DNA from: CAJBLF01 sp964613015
GTDB taxonomy: Bacteria; Patescibacteriota; Gracilibacteria; Absconditabacterales; Absconditicoccaceae
Direction of reading: 5' to 3'
Length of the DNA: 52,041 nucleotides
Assembly: GCA_964613015.1 (NCBI GenBank)
Contig: CAZTFP010000009.1
Location: forward strand, 1-52,041
Within the stretch, counting starts at the first letter, position 1. Every line of letters begins with the position of its first letter. The notes under the pieces were generated by a model. It was not told where the DNA came from. It saw only the letters and a program-made list of their open reading frames with translations, and ran no database searches. Both the position numbers and the translations under genes were made by a program. Positions 45,314-52,041 of this stretch are shown here, one piece after another.

Positions 45314-45457
45314 ATATGTTGTACATATCTAAAATATTTTTTTATTGTATATTCCATAGCATATATAACTTGTTTCTGAAGTAAATATGAAAACTCTTGT
45401 AAAAGTCCTTGTTTTTATTAAAAAATATATGTTGCTATTTAATCTTTTTTGTATGCT

Positions 45458-45688
45458 ATGAAAACAAAAATATCTCTTCTCTTGATTGTTTCTCTTTCAT
45501 TCCTCTTGAGTGGATGTGGTTTTGATGAGTCTTTGGAAAACAACCAACAACATGATGGTGATGATATGAATGTTATCCAAGATATTTGACCTCAAGCATT
45601 GGATAAGATGCTTCAATCAAATACACCTTCAAAGCCTTCTTTTGTCCAACCATTAGCTCAACCATATTCTGGTTCTTCTTCACAATAA
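45458..45688 (+). CDS. Small lipoprotein, hypothetical
   Basis: 76 residues. Signal sequence with lipobox LLSGC followed by an acidic then Pro/Gln/Ser-rich tail and one TGA-Gly. Precedes the redox fusion by 50 bases. Confidence 0.75.
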
Positions 45689-45738
45689 TAGAAGTTTCTC
45701 TCTATGTTCAATTGTTTATTTTATAAATATCTTTTTGT

Positions 45739-47385
45739 ATGGCTCTTCTTGAAATGATTCTTACGTTCGCGACACTTCCTTTGCTTTTGGTACTGACGCT
45801 CGTAAATACTGAAAATATCTATCAAAATAATATTTTTCAAGTGTATGTATTGGTATATGTACTTTATTTTCTTCTCTCTGCAGCGTGATTGTTTTTCTTT
45901 AAGCGTATAAAATTTAAGAACGCTATTATCAAGCAAGAACGGTTTTCGTCTCTTCAGTTTATAGTGTATACCTGTATTCTTATATTGCCTGCAGTGTGGT
46001 TGGTCCATTATTTTATTCTTTGAACCTTAGGAGGCACAGGATTGTATCTCAGAGCATATGGTAAGGTTGCTTTTCTCTATCTTGTTTTCGCATTGAGTAT
46101 ATCACCCATTTTGACTTTTGTAAAAAATAAGAAAATATCGGATATGCTGATTGTTATGAGAAAGATTATCTGAATTTTGAGTTTTGTTTTCTTTTTGAAA
46201 CATTGACTAGAATACTTCTCTATGGAATATCTCTTTGCTATAAAACATACTCCAGTTATTTGATATCGATCGTATATACGACAAAATTTTCTTGTCAGAT
46301 TAGACGCTTCAACTTGAGTTGTTGCATGAATACTCATGTTGGTTCTTTGAATTACGTCTAATAAATTTTCTGTCCAGCTTCTTTCTTGAAGTGTGTGGAA
46401 AAAAGTCCAATCTTTGGTATATCCTGCGTTTTTGGTCGCATCTATTCATGTCGCGTTTTCGTCCAGATTTGATATGTTTTATATATTACTTGTTGTACGA
46501 CTTGTTTTTATAAGATCAGTATCATATTTAGCACAAAGGAATAAACCACAAAGTTGACCTACTACAAAATATATCTGTGTCCCTTGTGGATATATTTATG
46601 ATGAGGCAATAGGCGATCCTGATGGATGACTTGAACCTTGAACAAAATTTGAAGATATCCCAGATTCATGGGTATGTCCTATCTGTGGTGTCACCAAATT
46701 GAGTTTTGAACCATATTATGATGTCCCTCAAGCACTATTTTCTTGATATCTAGCAAAGATAGTGTGATACGTGATGCTTACTCTTGATGTCTTGGAACTT
46801 ACTTTAAAGCTCGATACCTCTCTTACGATTATCCCATGACAATATGTATTGATTACTTTGAAAGATTTTGATGGCGAGTTTACGAGAGCGTATTCTATCG
46901 TGGAAAACACTTGAGATACCATAAAATTGTGAATTAAGGTCAGAGATGCTTGAAGATGATGAAGAACACTCAAAAGCTTAAAAGTCTGAGACACACTTAA
47001 AATTAAGGGTGTATATGGAAACTTCGTTTTGAAAAATACCCCTAATCCAAAAGTGTTTGTTGCTACATGAACTGGTCTTTCTCCTTTGTATAATATGATT
47101 CTCAATATGCCCGCTTCTTCAAAAAATATCTTACTTTGGTGAGCTGCTAAACAAGATGAATTTTATTATATCGACAAATTTCGTGGATATAAAAATCTCC
47201 AACTTGAATTGTTTGTTTCTCAAGAAGAAGTAAAATGATATCATAATGGTAGAGTAGATGCTAGTGTCTCTGACTTTCCTTTGACTACTGAATTCTATCT
47301 TTGTGGAAATCCTTCTATGGTTACTGGGCAAATTAAACTTTTGAAAGCAAAATGATATCAAAATGTATATTCTGAAATATTTTAA
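45739..47385 (+). CDS. Ferric-reductase-like membrane domain + rubredoxin + FNR-type flavin reductase fusion
   Basis: 548 residues. About six hydrophobic helices in the first 265 residues with His-containing segments, like the heme membrane domain of ferric reductases or MsrQ. A complete rubredoxin domain follows, with CVPCGYIYD (Cys280, Cys283), the GDP.GG.EPGT.F block and CPICG (Cys313, Cys316). The last 220 residues form an FNR-like FAD/NAD(P) domain with RAYSIV, GNFVL, GTGLSPL and LCGNPSM. Electrons could run from NAD(P)H through FAD and rubredoxin iron to membrane heme. Neighbours apbE and the lipoprotein fit a redox role. Confidence 0.88.
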
Positions 47386-47528
47386 ATATACTTTTTAATT
47401 TATATATAAAATATCCTAACCGTCATTAGATATTCATATTTTACATTGTATTTACCTGTTGTCTGCTATATATGAGATCCATATTTTGGTAGACGATTAC
47501 TATATTTTAACTACTGTTGTCTATCTCT

Positions 47529-47996
47529 ATGAAAAAAATTTGAATTGTTTCGAGTGCGTTTATCATAACTGGTATATTTATTTATACTATGTCTCTTATT
47601 TCTTCACGTAATATGTGTACAGGAGTAAGAATTTATGAGTGTACGGCCTTGCAAAAACAGCAAGCAATAGATACGTTAGCTGCAGATCAGGCAGCAGCTC
47701 AATTGGCTGCCCAACAGTTTGCAGCACAACAACTTGCGCAGCAACAAGCTCAGCAAGCTATAGATCAACAAACACAACAACAATCAGTACAAAAACAACA
47801 AGCTTCTCAACAAAATACAGATGCAGCACTTGCTCAGAAGCAAGTACAACAGGCAGCTGCGGACCAATTAGCTCAACAACAAGCAGCAGCAAAAAGGTTG
47901 GCAGCTCAACAAGCAGCAGCCCAACAATTAGCTCAACAGCAGGCAGCAACTCAACAACAGCAAGTACAAGTAAATACGAGAACAAGAGCTAGTTAA
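47529..47996 (+). CDS. Ala/Gln-rich secreted or membrane-anchored protein
   Basis: 155 residues. An N-terminal hydrophobic helix (TGA-Gly at residue 5) anchors or exports it. From residue 45 it is almost wholly Ala and Gln in AAQQLAQQQ-like units, low complexity and probably alpha-helical or fibrous. It ends VNTRTRAS, nearly the same as the next gene's ending. No enzyme motif. Confidence 0.75.
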
Positions 47997-48071
47997 GATT
48001 AATTTAAGGTTTTTCACTATAATCAACGTCGTTATATTCAATGACGTTTTTTAGATTACTCTATTATTGCT

Positions 48072-48254
48072 ATGTTAAAAAAAATTCTCGCAAAAATATC
48101 TTTTTTTGGTGCTTTATTGTTTGGTTTGTGTCTATTCTCATGATGTGGTCAATCTACTGTTTCATCTATACTACCACAACAGACACCTACACCAACGGTT
48201 ACTCAGTCACAACAAACACAACCCCAGGTCAATACAACTACAAGAGCTAGTTAA
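48072..48254 (+). CDS. Small lipoprotein with TTTRAS tail
   Basis: 60 residues. Signal sequence and lipobox FSGC (Gly is TGA), then Gln/Thr/Pro-rich, ending VNTTTRAS. The tail matches the preceding gene's VNTRTRAS. The DNA ending is also shared, which points to tail duplication. Function unknown. Confidence 0.7.
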
Positions 48255-48271
48255 TTTATATAATAAAAAAT

Positions 48272-48292
48272 ACCTCGTAGTGTTACGAGGCA
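48272..48292. terminator. Bidirectional terminator between lipoprotein and cold-shock genes
   Basis: Perfect stem CCTCGTA/TACGAGG with loop GTGT; A-run on the left gives a T-run on the minus strand for the cold-shock gene. Confidence 0.8.
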
Positions 48293-48323
48293 TTTTCCGA
48301 AATGTATATTTATCTCTAGATGA

Positions 48324-48521
48324 CTAGATTACTTGTACATTTATTGCATTTTTTCCTTTTGCTGTATCTTCTGTTTCATATTGAACTCTATCAGCTTCTT
48401 TGATTTCTACGCCTTGTCACAACCCAGATATGTGAACAAATACTTCTTTACTTCCATCGTCTGGAGTAATGAAACCGAATCCTTTTGTTGTGTTGAAAAA
48501 TTTTACTGTACCAGTAGTCAT
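48324..48521 (-). CDS. cspA: Cold-shock protein
   Basis: 65 residues: TGTVKFFN, KGFGFI and VFVHIS form the RNP1/RNP2 nucleic-acid-binding surface. One Gly (SGLG) is TGA. Binds single-stranded RNA and DNA as an RNA chaperone. A hairpin lies in its leader. Confidence 0.95.
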
Positions 48522-48545
48522 TGTAATTTTGAAAAAAATAATAAA

Positions 48546-48564
48546 ATTGAGCAATTAACTCAAT
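48546..48564 (-). promoter_or_regulatory. Hairpin in the cold-shock gene leader
   Basis: ATTGAG and CTCAAT pair around a 7-base loop, 25 bases upstream of the cspA start codon. A TATACT box lies further upstream on the minus strand (48569-48574). It may be a cold-responsive leader; low certainty. Confidence 0.4.
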
Positions 48565-48705
48565 GAGTAGTATATATATTAACTGTCAATAAGCAAGGGG
48601 ATGATAAAAGCACTATTTCCTACTTATTTTTCCTGATCTCTCTTGATTTCTTTCACTTCATTGTGTACTATGTTTTTCTCTTATTTACTTATTGTTGTAC
48701 ACCTT

Positions 48706-49266
48706 ATGCTCAAGAAAAAAAAACCACTTTCACTGATTTTTATCGATACAGAAACTACCTGACTTTCTTGTACTGATCAAATTTTACAGTTTGCTGCAAT
48801 CTATGGTACATTTGATGGAAAAAATTTTTATGAAAAAACTAGAATCAACCAATATATCAATATTACGACTAAAATAAATTTTTTTGCTCAAAGAGTACAT
48901 GGTATTAGTAAGTCTATGGTAGAGAAATATTGATATATTGATACATATATTGATGATTTTTTGAAATATATTACCAAATCTGATCATATTATTGGGCATA
49001 ATATTTCATTTGATATCAGAATGTTACAACAAGATTGTACAAGAATAGAAAAACATTATGATTGGGATGCACTCCAAACTTTTTGTACTATGAAAGACAT
49101 TAATCATGTTTCAGATTTACCAAAGAAAAGACCAAGATTGGGTCTGTTATATACGCATCTTTTTGGAAAAACATTTGATCATGCTCATGACGCTATGGCA
49201 GATATAGAAGCGACTAAAGATTGTTTCATAGAATTGGTGAAAAGAGGTGATGTCTGTCTGAAATAA
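48706..49266 (+). CDS. DnaQ-like 3'-5' exonuclease
   Basis: 186 residues. Exo I DTETTGLS (Gly is TGA), Exo II HNISFD and Exo III HDAMADIEAT are the DEDDh acidic residues. Probably proofreading or RNase T/Orn-like exonuclease. An in-frame ATG at 48670 would add a hydrophobic leader and is rejected. GIY-YIG gene follows 25 bases later. Confidence 0.9.
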
Positions 49267-49291
49267 ATTATTTTATCATTTACTTCATTGT

Positions 49292-49537
49292 ATGTGGTTT
49301 GTCTATATAGTTATCTGTAATGATGATACTTTATATACGGGTATTGCAAAGGATGTAGAAAAAAGAGTTTTCGATCATAATACTTCTAACATTTGAGCAA
49401 AATACACCAAAAGTAGACGTCCTGTTTCTCTCGTTTGGTATAAGAAAGTTGTTGATAGACAAACTGCAGCCAAATTGGAATATACTATCAAAAAAATGTG
49501 AAGAGAAAAAAAAGAACATCTAATTACTTGAAAATAA
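49292..49537 (+). CDS. GIY-YIG nuclease domain protein (UPF0213-like)
   Basis: 81 residues. FVYIVICNDDTLYTGIAKDVEKR gives the GIY-YIG core in two parts (VYIV and YTGIA), and GAKYTKSRRP and KLEYTIKK follow as in single-domain YhbQ-type proteins. Three Gly are TGA. Role uncertain. Confidence 0.88.
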
Positions 49538-49576
49538 TTATATATATCTACCTTATGATTTATTTCTTTATATAAA

Positions 49577-49600
49577 AAACCCCTTCGTCGGGGTTTCTTT
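49577..49600. terminator. Bidirectional terminator
   Basis: AAACCCC-TTCGTC-GGGGTTT hairpin with A- and T-runs on both sides, between the convergent GIY-YIG and repeat-protein genes. Confidence 0.85.
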
Positions 49601-49621
49601 CATGATTTTATTATTATACTG

Positions 49622-50236
49622 CTATTTTGTAGATTCTTCTTGTGGGTGTTGTACCATTGCAGTAAATTGCGCTTGTGTTACTTTACCTTCTTTTGGTGTT
49701 CCTTTGATAGCAGCTAAGTAAGCTGTATAATCATTATTGGTGATTGCAGTATTCATAGCTGTTCTTTGTTGCTGTTTGGTTATCATAGCGGTAAATTGTG
49801 TTTGGGTTACTTTACCTTCCATTGATGTTCCTTTAATGGCAGCTAAATAAGCAGTGTAATCATTGTTGGTTATTGCTGTGTCAATTGCTTGTTTACTCTG
49901 TCCCATTGCTACTACTTGATCAAATTGAGCTTGTGTCATTTTGCCATTTTCATAAGCAGTTAGGTATGCATTGTAATCGTTTTTTTTAATGGCATTTTTC
50001 ATTGCTTGCATATTTTGATTTAATCGCATGCCAGCTCATGAGCCAATCCCCATCTTTTTTTTAAATCATCATCTTTCCATTCATCCAAATCATCATTTGT
50101 TTTGCATCATTCTATTCTGTGCTTTTCAGGTAGCATTATTTACGTTATTGCCTGTATCAGCAAAACTAAATGCTGTTGCTGTGGTTAAAATAGTTAATCA
50201 CGCAATACTTGCAATGATAACGGCGTTCTTTTTCAT
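49622..50236 (-). CDS. Secreted repeat protein with NDYTAYLAA repeats
   Basis: 204 residues. Signal peptide (KKNAVIIASIAG...AFSFA), then a Gly-rich stretch with many TGA codons (KGGFGGMERGG). Two full repeats follow with NNDYTAYLAAIKGT and EGKVTQ.QFTAM about 36 residues apart, plus two degenerate ones with NDYNAYLTAYENGKM and ITNNDYTAYLAAIKG. Hydrophilic and probably helical. Function unknown. Confidence 0.82.
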
Positions 50237-50425
50237 TTCTGTGTTTTGTTACAAATTAAAGCTGTCCTGTGGACGGCGATATTATATTCATCGGGCTTAA
50301 AAGAAACTTAAACTAAACATATGTGTTTTTATCTTATACTGTCTCTTATTACTTAATTATACAAAAAATTTTTTTAAAAAAAAATAATATGCTTTTTCCT
50401 ATATCTATCTATTTTTATTAATCAA

Positions 50426-51109
50426 TTATTGTGGTTTTTTGTAATCAGATAAAGATCTGATTTTTTTCATAATAAAAAATCCTATTACCAAGGCAATACT
50501 ACCAATACATATTGAACTGATAATAGTCGTTACGTTATCAAATTTGTTTTTAAATGTGTTTATAGATATACTACTAAAATATCCAAGATTGAGAAAAATA
50601 GATTCAAACAAAAAACATACCAAGGTAGTTTGTAAGAGAAATTTCCAGAATGATACCTTCAAAAACCCAAACGAAAATTGGCCAGGAATAGATAATGGAG
50701 GAGTGAATTTTACAATCAAAAGTGAAACGAAGAAATTTTTTTTGATATGACGTTCAATATATTTTACGATACTATGATTTTCTAGTGCATGTAATTTTCT
50801 ACCAATTCGTTTTCCTATGTTTGTAGTCCAGAATACAATCTTTTTGGATGTAAAATTTCTTGTATTTTCTATCGTATCTACGTTTTTAATTCCTATATTT
50901 CTTGCCCATCTTCCTATCCAATACCACAACAGATCACCTGCAGCGTCTCCTGATATAGAGAGTATATATACAATACCCAAATTAAAATATCATTTAGCTG
51001 CTAGAAAAGCTGAAATAAAACCTACTATAGGTCATTCAAGGAACATAAGTAAAAACATAATAATGTATTTATATTGGAGTAATAACTGTGTAATATTATG
51101 AATACTCAT
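50426..51109 (-). CDS. DedA/VTT family membrane protein
   Basis: 227 residues. FLEGPIVGFISAFLAA (first Gly is TGA) and SISGDAAGDLLWYWIGRW match DedA, and KFTPPLSIPGQFSFG provides the second conserved block. Several helices. DedA proteins are linked to undecaprenyl phosphate or lipid flipping. Start MSIHNITQLLLQYK. Confidence 0.88.
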
Positions 51110-51135
51110 CCAGTAATAGATAAAATAAAGTGATA

Positions 51136-52041
51136 TTATGTCTTATTACACAAGGACATAAAGAGGTCTGATAGCCTTTCTATGCTTTTCTCAAAAGAGA
51201 AATTAATAACTTGTTCTATACTTTTTTCTCTCATTTTTTGAGTCTTTTCTGGATTCGTTTTCAAAATATTGATTTTGTTAGCAAGATCTTCAGCTTTATG
51301 TGGATCAAAAAGATATCAATTTTCTTGTACAAAAAACTTTGCTGCACTATGTTCGCTATTAGCTATTAGTATGGGACAACCACAAGCCATAGCCTCTAGT
51401 GTCGACATACTTTCTAATTCATATAATGAGGTGAGTACATACGTAGAACAATGCTGATATGCTTCTATAACTTTGCTTAAACTAATTTTTCCTGTGAAAT
51501 GGACATGTTTTGTTAATTCATAAGATTTTACTATTGCACGTAATTTCTTTTCTTCACTGCCTCCTCATATAATAGTACATTGTATAGTGTCTATAGCATT
51601 TTTTACCTTTAATATGTGTAATGCTTCTAAGAGTAGGGGTATATTTTTTTCTTGATCTAATCTTCCTACATACAAAACATTCCATTTGGCATCACTCTCT
51701 CTTTTTATGTGGTGAAATACTTTCAGATCAACTCCATTACTTATCACTATTTCTTTATTTTTGAAATGATATTCTTCAAAATCTTTTTTTGCGAAGGTTG
51801 TTGGATAAATAATTCAATCAGATTTCTTGTATAATCGAGCAATGAGATTCTTTATTAATTTCTGGAAAATATTGGCGAGCCGAGGTAATAATATTTGTGT
51901 CTGTATATGTGAATGACTGACAATGGGTATATGAAGCTTTTTTGCGGCACGATATGACTGCCATCGGATATAAGATGGATGAATATTATAAACAATATCT
52001 ATTTTTTCTTTTCTAAAAATATCTGTAAGACGAGATATGCG
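51136..52041 (-). CDS. Glycosyltransferase family 4, partial (5' end beyond the window)
   Basis: The visible 301 residues cover the end of the N-terminal domain and the GT-B nucleotide-sugar-binding domain: VISNGVDLKVF, LYVGRLDQEKN, HVHFTGKIS and LESMSTLEAMACGCPI with the EX7E-type motif. Probably makes surface glycans. TGA encodes several Gly such as in TIIGGGSE. Confidence 0.85.

Noticed and set aside
47639..47992. Ser/Thr-rich ORF overlapping the Ala/Gln-rich protein in another frame
   Set aside because: Low-complexity shadow caused by CAA/GCA repeats; lacks its own signal peptide or start context.

Overview
This 52 kb window reads as a low-GC bacterial chromosome segment in which UGA encodes glycine instead of stop. 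With the standard code almost every large gene falls apart at TGA. With TGA as Gly and only TAA/TAG as stops, the pieces join in frame into full-length proteins. The TGA codons fall on universally conserved glycines: the ABC signature, the P-loop of a DEAD-box helicase, the N-terminal acetate kinase motif, the DLPG motif of EngB, the NodB motif and lipoprotein lipoboxes. This is the code known from the candidate phyla Gracilibacteria (BD1-5) and Absconditabacteria (SR1), NCBI table 25, so the window most likely comes from one of those lineages. All CDS coordinates here use that code. Shine-Dalgarno motifs are mostly absent and several -10-like boxes sit close to the start codon.

Layout. 1-305: three tRNA genes (partial Val, CAU, Gly-UCC) and a terminator. 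326-10245 (minus): a cell-surface block with a three-domain GH18-NodB-GT2 protein and a degenerate LytM protein with a lysozyme-like tail, then an MFS transporter, a HIT hydrolase and a Rad50/SbcC-like ATPase. 10426-18168: sortase, universal stress protein, TypA, MsrB-MsrA, archaeal-type ProRS and small membrane proteins. 18299-22414: an isoleucyl-tRNA synthetase of about 1371 residues carrying an inserted NUDIX domain and two inserted histidine-phosphatase domains, the most unusual gene in the window. 22613-24577: two thymidylate synthases in tandem, one native in codon use and one apparently acquired recently from a standard-code organism. 24796-29130: acetate kinase, a lipoprotein, a thioredoxin-CcdA fusion, and two Cys-rich microproteins each followed by a copy of a structured RNA element. 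29199-36328 (minus): EamA-type transporter, GatB, TerC/DUF475 protein, ATP-grasp enzyme, and a PLP decarboxylase flanked by paralogous membrane proteins. 36744-44404: DEAD-box helicase, two ABC-F ATPases, a DUF805/DKNYY membrane protein and EngB. 44414-52041: ApbE, a ferric reductase-rubredoxin-FNR fusion, small secreted proteins, cold-shock protein, DnaQ-like exonuclease, GIY-YIG protein, a secreted repeat protein, a DedA protein and a partial GT4 glycosyltransferase.

How the genes fit together. The content suggests a small fermentative, envelope-focused cell. Translation factors (ProRS, IleRS, GatB, TypA, EngB, ABC-F) are mixed with surface polysaccharide and peptidoglycan functions, and there is a clear thiol and flavin redox theme (MsrA/B, thioredoxin-CcdA, rubredoxin fusion, ApbE). 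No CRISPR array, transposase or phage gene was recognised. All functional assignments come from reading motifs by eye; no database search was run.
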